Shown here one piece after another: positions 22,908 to 34,283 of a stretch of DNA of 64,000 bases. The position numbers and the translations under genes were made by a program. The DNA comes from Taudactylus pleione (Eukaryota; Chordata; Amphibia; Anura; Myobatrachidae). The notes below the pieces were generated by a model. The model searched no databases and was not told the DNA's origin. It saw only the letters and a list, made by a program, of their open reading frames with translations. The stretch covers positions 744,001-808,000 of the forward strand of contig JAUIMM010000584.1 of NCBI GenBank assembly GCA_031769625.1, in the 5' to 3' direction. The first letter of the stretch is position 1, and the number at the start of each line of letters is the position of its first letter.

Positions 22908-23728
22908 GCAAACACTGGATGCCCGGCACTCAATCTATGCAGGCAATGCTCCGGTGCCCTTCCAAACAGGGAAATGTATACATTAAATAAACGGAAGGCA
23001 CTCAGTGAGACTGCATAAAAAGAACCACAAGGGAGAAACTGTGCTGTGAGTCAACGTTTCAGTGTATTAACACTTTTATCAAGACATACAGAACAAAGAG
23101 AGAAACATACCTTAAATACTCCTCACCCCGTGTACCATCACAATTCTGCTCCGTCCCGACGGGAGTCCAATGACGTCACATGTGGCGTCTCAGCGCCGGC
23201 GTCATCGTCATCCCTGAGGGGCGTGTCTGAACACCGAGTGCAACAATCACCATGACAACCTGAATAAACAAGAACAGATGAAAACAGTAGGACATCACTA
23301 TGACAGACTGACACCGATGCAGCCGCATCTGGAATCAGCCGGTCAACAACACAATATGATCTATCATCATAAATCACATACAATATATGCACAAGACAAA
23401 TACATCCGAGCAATATACAGTTTAACCTAACAAGAGAATATATATCGGAAAAAGGACCAAAACAGAGTAGGCTGACATCGAAATGACGGCGTCAGCAATC
23501 GATGGGCTAATTTTACAATCTCATAAATAGTCATGTATCATATATGCAATGAAAAAAACAACAAAAACAAAAGTGGGCAAGTGGGCAACTAAAGTGTTTC
23601 TCTTTGTTCTGTATGTCTTGATAAAAGTGTTAATACATTGAAACGTTGACTCACAGCACAGTTGCTCTCTTGTGGTTCTTTTTATGGAGTCTCACTGAGT
23701 GCCTTCCGTTTATTTAATGTATATATAT
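22908..23728. mobile_element. inverted-repeat element, possibly Penelope-like and non-autonomous
   Basis: Two arms of about 130 bp (22977-23106 and 23595-23723) are inverted complements, both ending at the TTAAATAAACGGAAGG side next to TA-rich sequence. Each arm holds a small stem-loop (AGTGT TAAT ACACT or ACATT) followed by GAAACGTTGACTC and preceded by TTGATAAA, recalling the hammerhead-ribozyme region of Penelope-like retroelements. No reverse transcriptase or GIY-YIG remnant lies between the arms. Class assignment is inference. Confidence 0.45.
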
Positions 23729-23765
23729 ATTTAAAATGTAGGTCTAAATAGCTGTTATGTACATA

Positions 23766-24303
23766 GGGCCTGATTCAGACCCACTCGCGAGCGGCTGTCC
23801 GCTCGCAAGTGGGTCGATGGTGTGCACTGAGCATGCGCACGACGGAGGGAGCTCCGTCGTGCGCATGCGCGAGACGCGACGAGCGAAGGACTTTCCTTCA
23901 CTCGTTGTGTCTGATCAAAGGGGGCGTGCTGTCGATGTTGATTGACAGCACGCCCCCTTTGGTGGGCGTGCCTCACAGACGGGGGCGTTCCCAAGGGAAC
24001 GCCTACCGTCAGAAGCCGGCCCACTGACATCACTAGTGATGTCAGTGGGAGTGATTTTGGCTCTGATAGAGCCAAAATCACTCCAGGGCTTGTGGTCGAA
24101 AAACCTGACCACAGGCTTCTGGTCGCACTGGCGATGGTCGCGATGATCAAGACCATTGCGACCATCATCCTGCACGCTCGTATGAGCTGTGGGTGGTGAC
24201 CCACAGCTATACGAGCGTCCAGGAGGACGCTCCATTTTTATGGAGGACGGCCCTCATTCAGAGCGAGCGCTCTGCTCAGTGCGTCCGGCTCTGAATGAGG
24301 GCC
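23766..24303 (+). mobile_element. palindromic MITE of the GGGCCTGATTCAG family, TSD ATA
   Basis: The ends GGGCCTGATTCAG and CTGAATGAGGGCC are inverted repeats flanked by ATA (23763-23765, 24304-24306). It has the same internal palindrome modules as 7537-8076. The 149- and 106-residue minus frames within it are hairpin artefacts. Confidence 0.8.
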
Positions 24304-24306
24304 ATA

Positions 24307-24833
24307 ATTTGGTAAAAAAAATTATTAAAATCATTCAACAATTTTGGGGACATTGTTGGAAGAAATATTAGCCAGTTAAGTGGGTAGTACCAAACTTAAA
24401 CTATAGTTTGTCTGTGTATACCCTGTTGGGAATTAGGCAGGGATAAAATAACAGGCAGCCAATCGGGTTCTTGCAAATTTCACAGCAACTGAAAGTATTG
24501 TGAAGATTATAGCAGGCAGTAACTAGTCCATCTGTTGGACTGTATAAATGTGGAAATTGCTGCATGATGTGAGAAAGAGAATGTAGACAAGTGGGAATTC
24601 ACAGACTGCATTAGGAGCCGGGTCCCTCAACTGCACAATGTAGTAATATGAGCCTCCCATCACACTGATTGGGAAGATGGGGGTGACTTGGGGGACAGTG
24701 ATGGATGTATTTCAATATACTATACTATTATTACCAGACTTTTTAGGCTTTTCTGTTTAGGCAGTGACTTCACATACCAGCCATGAGCTAAGCTGAGTGT
24801 GCAATTTCAGTCTCTTGCTTGTCTGTATGCATT
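24307..24833. other. non-coding, nothing recognised
   Basis: AT-rich sequence with no supported feature. Confidence 0.5.
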
Positions 24834-25000
24834 GAGAATTTGGGTGAGGTGTACCAAACATTGGAGAGAGATAAAGTACCAACCAATCAGCTCATAACTG
24901 TCATTTTTCAAACATAGCCTGTAAAACGAGAGGACCCGATTGGTTGGTACTTTATCTCTCTCCACATGATCTCTCGCCAAGATTTGATAAATTGCCCTTA
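24834..25000. mobile_element. hairpin MITE
   Basis: GGAGAGAGATAAAGTACCAA (from 24863) recurs as its complement ending at 24963, giving 26-bp perfect arms around a 49-bp loop. Outer parts (ACCAAACATTGG / CCAAGATTTGATAAATTGCC) form a weaker continuation. No clear target duplication. Confidence 0.65.
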
Positions 25001-25235
25001 TGTCTGGAGAAAGTGCTGGGAAATGTTATAGGACATATTTACCAATACTAATGTTTGTTCAGTCTGTAAAATGGTGGACTCTACTGATTATGCTATGGAA
25101 TCAGTAATTTGGGTCTGTCATCTCCATGTAACTCATTCAATAAGTGTTTATCCAGTAGACTGTGGTTTAGTAACTGGAATTAACTTATGGAAGCACCGTA
25201 TCATTTCACTACCTAAAGTGTTAGCTTCCCTCTTT

Positions 25236-25580
25236 GGGCTCGATTCAATTGCCCGCGATGTAAATAGCGCCGGGAGTAAGCTACCGGAGCTATTCAATTG
25301 TGCGCGGTGTTTAGCCGGAGAATGCCCGTTCTCGCGACTAAACACCCTGTTTAAGGTGCGAGAACGGGTATTCCCAGACGTAACTTCCCATCGCGATGCT
25401 GTTTTCCAGGCGTGATGGGCAGAAAACAGCCTCGCGCCGGGACTTTTGTCGGGTTTCTACTCGCATCCCCGGTGGGGTGCGAGAAGAAATCCTTAGTCGG
25501 GGTTAGCTGCGCGGTGTATTGAATAGCTCCGGGAGCTGATTCCCGGAGCTATTCACTTTGCGCAGAATAGAATCGAGCCC
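25236..25580. mobile_element. MITE, possible TSD TTT
   Basis: The ends GGGCTCGATTCAATT and AGAATCGAGCCC are inverted repeats with TTT on both sides (25233-25235, 25581-25583). The interior has GGAGCTATTCAATTG-type inverted motifs. No coding capacity. Confidence 0.65.
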
Positions 25581-25583
25581 TTT

Positions 25584-26742
25584 GTTGGTTAAACCGGAAT
25601 GACTGTGCCAGCTTTGTCAGCTTCCCTGGGTAGTGATATTTCCTTAAACATTTAATTTAAAGGTCATTGAGGACTGAATTTGGCCAATCCTGTCTTAAGA
25701 TAATCAGGCAGCAGCTAAAATGCACTGTAAGTTATCAGCAGAAATCTACATGTGACATTTTTAATAAGAGTCCTCCATACATATTTATTTTGCTAGGAAA
25801 TCATTTTATGTAATGTAATATGATTATTAATGTATTTATGTAACCCAGATTTGCAAAGAAAAGGTGTTAAGCACAATTGTTGCCATGATCGTAAGGAATA
25901 ATTTGTTTTGTACAATTAAGAGGTATTAGATATTGAGCTAATTAAGCCATGATTGAGGCGTCTTCATTACACACCTGAGCCCATGTACCGAAACGTGACT
26001 GCAGTGTGCTTGTCTCCTCTGCCATCTTCAACGTGACTGCTGTCTGCCTGACCCTTCTGCAATCTTCAACAGCAGCTTCCAAGAAGACAAAGCAAAATTA
26101 GTTTCCACTAAAGAGCAAAGCTTGAGCCAATTAAACAGACAGTTCTAGATTACAAGTCTAACACCTTCTGTTGTGTGTCATCTATACCATTCCATCCTCT
26201 TATGTTTGGCTAGTACGTGTGACTGCGGGTTTCATTGCTTCCTGGAATATCCATGAAGTATCTTGTTCCCATCCTTTTTTTTCCATGTTCAGTGCATTAA
26301 ACTGGATGAAACACACATAAAACTCACAATATGTTAATTCATATGGTGCCAGTCCTACCTTTGTGTTGGTGTACAGAAGCAATGTTCTTTTCAAAAGTCG
26401 CTTGATATATTTTTCCATTCAATCAAATAGCATTCAAGCATCAAAATATGCCAAAGTGAGAACTTGTGAATATATGTTTGGCTGAGTTTTACTTGGATCG
26501 CTTTTGTGTGCTCATTTGTTGTATAGACGTTGTAGTTGAAAAGAAAGTAAAGTCACTGTTTCAAAGAAATAAATTTCAAAGGCTGTGGGTTAAGAAGATG
26601 AATAATGTAAATGACATAACTGAAGTGCTTTAATTTAATGATATATTATCCTCATGCTCTGCTTCCCACCTCAACAGTACATCAGATTGCCATTTTAGGA
26701 TAGAGGTACTTTTCTAAGTAGTAGTGGACACAGAGAGACATA
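25584..26742. other. non-coding, nothing recognised
   Basis: AT-rich sequence. One near-duplicate pair of phrases (ACGTGACTGC...CTTCAAC at about 25993 and 26031) is the only pattern noticed. Confidence 0.5.
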
Positions 26743-26750
26743 CTTGCTCT

Positions 26751-27011
26751 CAGAGACGGATCCAAGAGGGATCCGTCCCTGCAACACTTCTATCATGCCC
26801 ATTGCCGCTGGCCACTGTATAGCAGCGCAGTGGCACATCAGTGGGTTGGGGAGGGTCCAGGGAGTCTGTTGCCGCTGAGTTGTTGAGTCTCTGCTCTCTC
26901 CGTGCACTGAAGTGCTACTGCGCTGCTATATAGCACCCAGTAGTAGTGGGCAAGAGAGAAGTGTTTCGGGGTCAGATCACTCTGATTGCCCCATTCCTGG
27001 ATCCACCACTG
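26751..27011. mobile_element. hAT MITE, TSD CTTGCTCT
   Basis: CAGAGACGGATCCAAGAG and CTGGATCCACCACTG are imperfect inverted repeats, flanked by exact CTTGCTCT (26743-26750, 27012-27019). 261 bp, non-coding; termini resemble the CAGGGGCGGATC family. Confidence 0.8.
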
Positions 27012-27121
27012 CTTGCTCTGCTGAAATGCATTGTAGAGCTGATGCAGAGTTCTGCATCAGCCCCACATGTCATTTTAGCAGACCAAATATGTGAAGTTGG
27101 TCATCTCTTTGTGTCTACATC

Positions 27122-27496
27122 CAGGGCTGTAAAAGGGCTTAAATGCGCTCTTTGCCGGCCCCGCCCCCTTAGCGCCCAACATCATGATGTCATTATGGTT
27201 CATTGAGGTGGTGGGGCTGGCAGCACCAGTAAGTGTAGCACTGACTTGAAGCGTCCTGAGGACGCTGTAGATCAGCTGGACACTGCAGGATGTCTGTCTG
27301 GAGCGTCTAAAGGAACCTCCGGCGATGCTGTAGCAGTGATTCTGGCTGCGGCACCCTGCCAGCCAGAAGCCAGGGTTGTGGGGCAACAACGGTGCCGCCC
27401 ACAGAGCCTTGCACTCTGTTGGGTGGTGACAGTGCCGTCTACAGAGTCCTCCATTCTGAACGGCGGCACATGTCGCACACCCCTGTTATGGCCCCG
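27122..27496. mobile_element. probable hAT MITE, imperfect 8-bp TSD
   Basis: The ends CAGGGCTGTAA and GTTATGGCCCCG are roughly inverted; TCTACATC and TCTACTAC flank it, matching at 6 of 8 positions. Interior GC-rich, non-coding. Confidence 0.5.
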
Positions 27497-27504
27497 TCTA
27501 CTAC

Positions 27505-28053
27505 TACATAGCAAAACACCTTTATCCTTACAATGAAATCCTGCATTGTGTGCATGTAACTAAATACAAATATTTGCCCGTATGCAGAGTTGTATGCATC
27601 TGTGTGGCCAGGCTATGTAAGCAAGCGTGCATGCAATTCTGCATAGCCCACAATTCTGTCAACGTAACCTCACTGGACTTTGCGTATGTGAGATTATCCT
27701 TCAGACACAAGTGAGATGAAACTGAATTGGTTACAACATTGCATTGACGATAGATGTGCTTGCTAAACCAGCTTGCATTCAGCTCTCTATCAGCCAATGT
27801 ATAGGGTACCTTACTGGCTATTCCTTCTTTATGAAGCCAGTGTGAAGGCAACTGAATGTCTGCAGTCTCAGATTTTTGACCTGTCCTAAAGATATGAACT
27901 TAAGCAGTCTGGAGAGGAAATTCTTTTAATTTTTAACAGCTGTGTGACAGGATAACGCTGAACAGTGAATTTTATGGTTATGGTTCTTGCATGAAAATTT
28001 TAATTTTTGGGGGAATTAGGAACTATACATGTTTATACAGTGCTTGCAGCAGA
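27505..28053. other. non-coding, nothing recognised
   Basis: AT-rich; the 107-residue minus frame at 27528-27851 has no family features. Confidence 0.5.
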
Positions 28054-28055
28054 TA

Positions 28056-29234
28056 GACTGAATTGACAAAAGTCATGGGATAGATGCCTAGCATTGTGTA
28101 GGACCCCCTCTAGCCTGGCGAAGTGCAGCAACTTGATGTGGCATCGATTCCACAAGTGGATGGAATACCTCTGGAGATTTATTGACCCATGCCATCTGGA
28201 TAGCTCCCCACAATTCCCTGATATTTGGAGCTGCATGATCTTGGGTGAGAATGGACCTCTCCACCACATCCCATAAATGCTCAATTGGGTTCATGTTGGG
28301 TGGACGTGGTGGTCACACCATTCATCAGAACTCTCCAGAATGCTACTTCAATGCATTCTCGACAACTGTAGACCGATGACACGGTGCATTATCCTGCTGG
28401 AATTTCCCATCGTTGTGGGGGTAGATGAAGTCCATGAAGGGTTGCAAATGGTCATCAAGCAATGCAACCTAGTGGTTACCGGTAAATGACGTGTTCAGAT
28501 GGAAAAAGGAAACAACCCATGCCATGTGAACACACCCCACACCACTATGGAATCACCACAAGCCGCATGGTGCCTTGTTCTCAACTGGGGTCCATGGCTT
28601 CATGGGGTCTGTGCCATACCTGAACCCTACCATCAACCTGAAACATCTGGAACCATGACTCATCGGACCACGCCACATGTCAGTCCTCCAGGGTCCAGTT
28701 AGTGACATTGTGAGCCCTGGTGAGGCGTTATGTGTGGTGTCGTAGTGTAACGGGGCACTCTGGTGGGTTGTCTGCTCCCATATCCCATAGAAGTTAAAGA
28801 ACGCTGCACTGACGTGCTGCATATGCGTCTGGCACCTCCTACATTGAATGTGGATGTGATTTGAGCCACTGTCACTTGTCAGTTACCACTGACAATTCTG
28901 GGCAGACACAGCTGGTCATAATCATTACGCACCTGTGGTCGGCAACTACGCTGTCCACGGTGGGTGGTGATGCCTACACATGTGACACCATAGATCAAGG
29001 AATGTTGAATGTCCACACAACTTCGGAAATGGAATGTCCTATCTGTCTGGCACCCACTATCATGCCCCGTTCGAACCCCGATAATTCATGTCTCCTTGCT
29101 ATAAGCAGCCTAGCCGGTGTTCAAACTGACTCACAAGATGTCAGATTACAGCTGATACAGGTCTGGGCGTTTCCAAGACGTCACCTACCATTACCTTTAC
29201 ATTCTGCTATCCCATAACTTTTGGCTCTTCAGTG
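28056..29234 (-). mobile_element. Tc1/mariner transposon, full length, decayed, TSD TA
   Basis: The ends GACTGAATTGACAAAAGTCA and (complement) CACTGAAGAGCCAAAAGTTA are inverted repeats continuing to GGGATAG, about 27 bp, flanked by TA (28054-28055, 29235-29236). Length 1179 bp is normal for a one-gene Tc1/mariner element. The transposase lies on the minus strand. Confidence 0.9.
28088..29190 (-). pseudogene. Tc1/mariner-type DDE transposase, broken
   Basis: Near the 3' end the minus frame reads MNPIEHLWDVVERSI, holding the catalytic Glu of a DD34E-type transposase, and ends with QVAALRQARGG. Around 28660 a different frame encodes VAWSDESWFQMFQVDGRV then VWHRPHEAMDP, which holds the first catalytic Asp. 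Because these blocks lie in different frames the gene is interrupted by several indels. The enzyme would bind the terminal repeats and move the element to TA sites. I cannot recover a clear N-terminal helix-turn-helix block by eye. Confidence 0.82.
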
Positions 29235-29236
29235 TA

Positions 29237-31021
29237 TTTAATGAACCTGGTTAAAAATCCTCACAATTTTTTATTTTTTTTTTCATTTGTCCAAAACAAA
29301 CAATTGCATACAGGTTGGAGTTTTGTACGGGCCAGTCTTGAACCAGTCATAATAATGTCAAATTTAGCTTTTCCACAGTTTAAGGGCTTTTAGAAATGAG
29401 TCAGTGTGCTATGCACAGAAATAACACTTGGCAGTTCAATTAAAATAAGAATTAGAGCAGGATGTACTGACACTAAAATGTGGTCAAACCTCTGAAAATT
29501 GCCATTTTCGGAGTTTGACTGCATTTGCCATACAGTATGTATCAAGCTCTGGAAAGTGCTTGTACCCGATAAGAAACGCTATCTATAGATGACGTTGCCT
29601 AATAGAAGCCTATGGGCTTCTTTTTGGAGCATTCCCAGAGAGGGATACAATAGTATCCCTCCCTGGGCCCCTCGCTCATGCTCTTGCCGACAGCCGCATA
29701 TGCGCAGAAGGACTCCCGGGATATCAAACTGGAAGTCCTCACTGCAAAGGACAGCTCTTACTTGAAGAGCTGTCCTTTGCCGTTTTAATTACAAAACTAC
29801 ATGCATACAGCGTTAATAAATGCTGCCCTGCATGAGGTAAGTTGCGGGATGTATCACATTCAAAATGCAATGCAGTTATGTACATTGCATCAGGACCACT
29901 TTTGCAACATTAATCTTCCCAGGGCAAAAAAATCACATTAGTGATTAGTTAGAAATCCAGAGGGGTAAATAAGTTATCGCATATGATAGTTGGCTCTATG
30001 ATATTTCCTATTTCTTTTCTGTTTGGAGCATACTGTACTTGGCTAAGTTTGAAAACTAGTTTCAGGGAGGTTCTATTTGGTCGTATAATGCACCGTGCAC
30101 TATTGAGGGGGCGTGTCATGCTCCACTCAAAGGGCGTGTCCAGCTACAAATATGAGCGTATATGTGCTTAAATGCTTGTTCCGAGATATTTCTATATAAC
30201 ATTAGTAGTAATATATTTTTTTAAATTTCCAAGTATTGATACTAACCTGCTTGCAAAACTGGATTTCTTGTTTTCAACTATTCACTGTGATATTTATTTT
30301 CTTCTCACTCAGATGCAACTACTTTTGAACCTATATTTTGACTAAATACTGTTGGTTTACCACATATGATGAGAAATTACAGACTTACATTAATGATTTC
30401 TTGATTAAAAAAAAAATAATAATAATTTTAAAACTTTTTGATGTACTGTACTTTTTGTGTGTTTAACTAAAGATTACTAATAAAACATTCTCACAGTCAG
30501 CCACAGTTCATACACACTAGCTACATCATCAGGTGCTGAATTAAGAAGACACTGACCACAGGGAACAGGCATGCTGTGTTCCACCCTGCTGGGCAGTCCA
30601 ACAGGGATTTGCTGAGTCGACAGCAGAGGCTGATGAGCCCAGGCAGCAATCTTAGTAACTACAGCAAATCGCTGTCCTTGCTCAGAAATTCCTTGGTGGT
30701 CACCTGGCTGCAATTAAGAATCCAAAGAATCCAGGGGATTTGATATACAATGCAGGGGAGAGGGAGATTAGAGTTTGAAATAAGACTATCTCACAAGATC
30801 TGGCAGGGTAGGCAACTATGGTTTGGAGAACCAAGATCAAAGCTCTGTTATAGTATGACTTGGAAACACCTTGTCCTAGGTTTACGATTAGGTGTAGGTT
30901 TCAACATTTGTGTGTGTTCAAATATAGGGATAAATGCAGAGCTACATAAAGCTTGGATTTGATAGGAAAAGGTTTAAATCAATATTAGCCTTTTTATTTG
31001 TCTATTTAATCTTAGGGATGG
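29237..31021. other. non-coding, nothing clearly recognised
   Basis: About 1.8 kb of AT-rich sequence. A short hairpin (AAGGACAGCTCTTACTTGAAGAGCTGTCCTT area, 29746-29782) is visible. No exon or element ends. Confidence 0.45.
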
Positions 31022-31210
31022 AAAATATGAGATATGGTAAGAACTTACCCTTGTTATCTCTATTTCTACGAAGTCCATAGGGTTCCACAGGATACCTTGG
31101 GGTATAGGTGTGACGTCAGTCGCAGGGCACCAAAGAGTTAAGCTTTCAGCCTCCCAGGATGCACTAGGTCCCCCTCCTATACCCCGCCCCCGGGCCAAGG
31201 CACCTCAGTT
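31022..31210. repeat. DIRS terminal inverted repeat (plus-strand left end)
   Basis: From about 31062 it is the complement of 36638-36788 (shared TATAGGTGTGACGTCAGTCG and CCAGGATGCACTAGGTCC). The outer 40 bp (GAGATATGGTAAGAACTTAC) are present only here and in the internal complementary region, as is typical for unequal DIRS ends. Confidence 0.9.
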
Positions 31211-31360
31211 AGTTACCAAGCCATAGGCCGGAGGAGGAGAAGGAAGAGAGAGAACAAAGATCTGGACACATACAAGAATCACATTCTCACCAGAGGGAGA
31301 CGGAAAACCGGTGACCAGAGCAAAGCCCATCTGCAGCACAGGTGCGACAGGGCGGGAGTC

Positions 31361-31473
31361 CTGTGGAACCCTATGGACTTCGTAGAAATAGAGATAACAA
31401 GGGTAAGTTCTTACCATATCTCATATTTTCTACTTCAGGGTCCATAGGGTATCCACAGGATACCTTGGGGATG
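31361..31473. repeat. DIRS internal complementary region
   Basis: The first half (CCTATGGACTTCGTAGAAAT to CCATATCTCAT) is the complement of the left end at 31022-31092. The second half (TTTTCTACTTCAGGGTCCAT to TACCTTGGGG) is the complement of the right end at 36740-36789. Their junction equals the junction of a circular intermediate, the diagnostic feature of DIRS elements. Confidence 0.9.
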
Positions 31474-31490
31474 TCCCAAAGCAGTATCCT

Positions 31491-32600
31491 TTAAGGGTGG
31501 GGACGCTCCTGTGCAGAAAGGAGAATCCGCCGCCCGAAGGAAGCATCCTGAGAGGCGAAGGTGTCAAACCTGTAATACCTCACGAAGGTATGGACAGAAG
31601 ACCACGTAGCAGCCTTGCAGATCTGAACTGCCGAGGCACCACGTCGAGCTGCCCACGAAGGACCCACAGACCTAGTGGAATGAGCCTTCAGAGAAGGAGG
31701 GACCGGTAGGCCTTCATGAAGATAAGCTTCAGAAATAGCCATACGGATCCAGGCTGCCAAAGTTTGCTTTGAAGCAGGCCAACCCTTTTTACAGAAGCCA
31801 TAGAGGACAACAAAGCGTCCGACTTCCTAAACAAAGAAGTGCGGTCAACATAAGTCCTTAAGGCCCGCACAACATCCAAAGAGGCCTCACCCACGGAAAG
31901 ACCCGGTGAGTTAAAGGCCGGAACAACTATTTCCTCGTTAACATGAAACTGGGAAACAACTTTGGGAAGAAACTCGGGCCGAGTGCGGAGCACTGCCCTG
32001 TTCCCATGAAAAACCAAGAAAGGGGGTCTACAAGAAAGAGCCCCTAACTCAGAAACACGTCTGGCTGAAGCAACGGCCAGAAGGAAAACAGTCTTAGCTG
32101 TTAGCCATTTAATATCCACTGAGCCCAGTGGTTCAAACGGCGGTCCTTGGAGAGCCCTCAGGACCACAGCCAAATCCCAAGGCGCCACAGGTGGAACAAA
32201 GGGCGGCTGAATACGGAGAACACCTTGCATAAAGGTGCGCACATCCGGGATTGTAGCAATCCTACGGTGAAACCAGACAGATAGGGCCGAAACCTGTACC
32301 TTCAAAGAAGCAAGGCGAAGCCCATGATCTAGTCCCGCTTGCAGGAAGGCGAGAATCCGAGACAGACGAAACTCCCGCGGTGCATAACCTCTCGGTCGAC
32401 ACCACTGGAAGAACGTATGCCACACGCGATGGTATATCCTCGCGGAAGACGGTTTCCGAGCTCGTAACATGGTACGCACCACAGAGCTGGAAAACCCCCA
32501 GGACCTCAGCATGGCCGTCTCAACAGCCACGCCGCCAAAGACAGCCGAGTCAGGTCCGGGTGAAGACAAGGACCCTGAGACAGAAGGTCCGGTCGTAGCG
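31491..32600 (-). pseudogene. DIRS tyrosine recombinase (YR)
   Basis: The frame running to 31688 carries LRARKPSSARIYHRVWHTFF, LQAGLDHGLRLASLKVQVSA and box I SARRVSELGALS (about 32046-32071). A 1-nt shift near 31810 then moves the C-terminal part to another frame (31491-31760) with KAHSTRSVGPSW (HxxR box), KAATWSSVHTFVRYYRFD (tyrosine region) and SAQERPHP. All four catalytic positions I can judge (R, H, R, Y) are present, unlike the 9-12 kb copy, but the shift before the HxxR box would truncate the enzyme. YR joins the circular DNA to the chromosome. The ORF overlaps the end of the RNase H frame, the usual DIRS arrangement. Confidence 0.88.
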
Positions 32601-34280
32601 GCAACCGCAGAGGACTGTCCACGGACAGACCCTGAAGGTCTGAGAACCAGTGCCGTCTGGGCCACGCGGGAGCTATCAACAGGAGCGTCCCTCCTTCCTG
32701 TTTGAATTTCCGGATTACCCGTGGAAGAAGGGAGACCGGAGGGAACAGGTATGCGAACCTGAACGTCCACCGGACGGACAGAGCATCCACCAGAGACGCC
32801 CCTTCGTCTCTTGTGCGAGACCCGTACACCGGCAACTTGTTGTTGTGCCGGGACGCCATGAGGTCGATTTCTGGAAGACCCCACCTGTCCACCAGTAGTT
32901 GAAAAACGTCCGGGTGCAGGGACCATTCCCCTGGATGAACGTCCTGGCGACTTAGAAAGTCCGCCTCCCAATTTAGCACTCCCGGGATGGACCGCTGATA
33001 TGGCCGGAAGATTGCGCTCCGCCCAAACCAGGATCCGAGAGACCTCTACGAGAGCCGCCCGACTGCGAGTTCCTCCTTGCCTGTTTATGTAGGCCACGGT
33101 GGTAGCATTGTCCGACTGGACCTGCACCGGGTGACCCTGGAGAAACCGCTGTGCCTGCAGGAGAGCATTGAAGACCGCACGGAGTTCCAAGATATTTATT
33201 GGAAGCTCCGCTTCTGTCGGTGTCCACCTGCCCTGGAACAAGTGTGGACCCGAAACTGCTCCCCAGCCCCGAAGACTGGCGTCCGTTGTCAACAGGACCC
33301 AATTTGGAACCCAGAACGGATGTCCCTTGTTGAGGTGGGTCGTCTTTAACCACCACGCAAGGGACAGGCGAACCTCCGGGGTGAGCACAATCGTCTGGAA
33401 CTTCAGAGACTGAGGCAGCCCGTTCCACTTGGACAGGATCAGGTGCTGCAGAGGTCTGGAGTGAAACTGGGCGTATTCCACCATGTCGAACACCGACACC
33501 ATGGAGCCCAGTAACCTCATCGCCGAGTGTAAGGACACCCGGCGGCTGTGCAGACAACTGCGCACCCTTGACTGTAAAGCAGAGATCTTGTCCTCCGTCA
33601 CGAAGATCCTTTGCTGTCCCGAGTCCAATAAGGCTCCAAGATGCAGAATCCTCCGAGACGGGATTAGAGTGGACTTCTGCCAGTTGATTAGCCAGCCGTG
33701 CCGTTGCAGCAGTGCAATGGTCAGGTCCAAGTGGTGTAACAGGAGCTCTGGAGATCCTGCCACCAATAACAGGTCGTCCAAGTACGGCAACATGTGGACT
33801 CCTTGCAGCCGCAGAGAAGCCGCCATGACCGCCATAGCGTCCTGTATGTCCAATGACACCATGTAGTCCCCAGGTTCCAGCGCCAGAATGATGGACCGTA
33901 GGGTCTCCATCCGAAACTTCGGGACCCGCAAAGACTTGTTGAGTGCTTTGAGGTTGAGAATCGGACGATATGACCCATTGGGTTTCTGTACCAAAAATAG
34001 ATTTGAATAGAAACCCTGGCCCCTCTGGGAGAATGGAACAGGCACTATAACTCCAGCCTGGAGCATAGTGTGCAATACCTTCCGCAGCTCCGTAGCCTTG
34101 TTCCGGTCTGATGGTAGACCCGTGGTGAAGAATCGAGCCGGGGGTCTGTGCCGGAAGGAGAGGGCGTACCCGTGAGAGACCACCTCCAGAACCCAAGTGT
34201 CTGTCGTAGTGAACGACCAACACCGGGAGAACTGCAGCAGGCGGCCTCCCACCCTGGGATCCCCCAAGGGGAGACCCGGA
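32506..34280 (-). pseudogene. DIRS reverse transcriptase and RNase H
   Basis: In order: GYALSFRHRPPARFF, LVQKPNGSYRPILNLKALN, motif A region GDYMVSLDIQDA, then directly MAVMAASLRLQGVHMLPYLDD (motif C at about 33773-33790), RHGWLINWQKSTL, and RNase H with TTDASLRGWGA, ELRAVF and QSDNATTVAYINRQGG. The stretch normally lying between motif A and the YLDD motif, including motif B, is missing without a change of frame (about 50 residues by comparison with the family). After ERNLPAISAVHP the frame shifts, and the RNase H tail continues in 32506-32979 (LNWEADFLSRQDVHPGEW). RT and RNase H would copy the element's RNA to DNA. This copy cannot. Confidence 0.88.
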
Positions 34281-34283
34281 CCG

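Noticed and set aside
23755..24235. 149- and 106-residue minus frames as genes
   Set aside because: They lie entirely within the ATA-flanked palindromic MITE and mirror frames in its sister copies.
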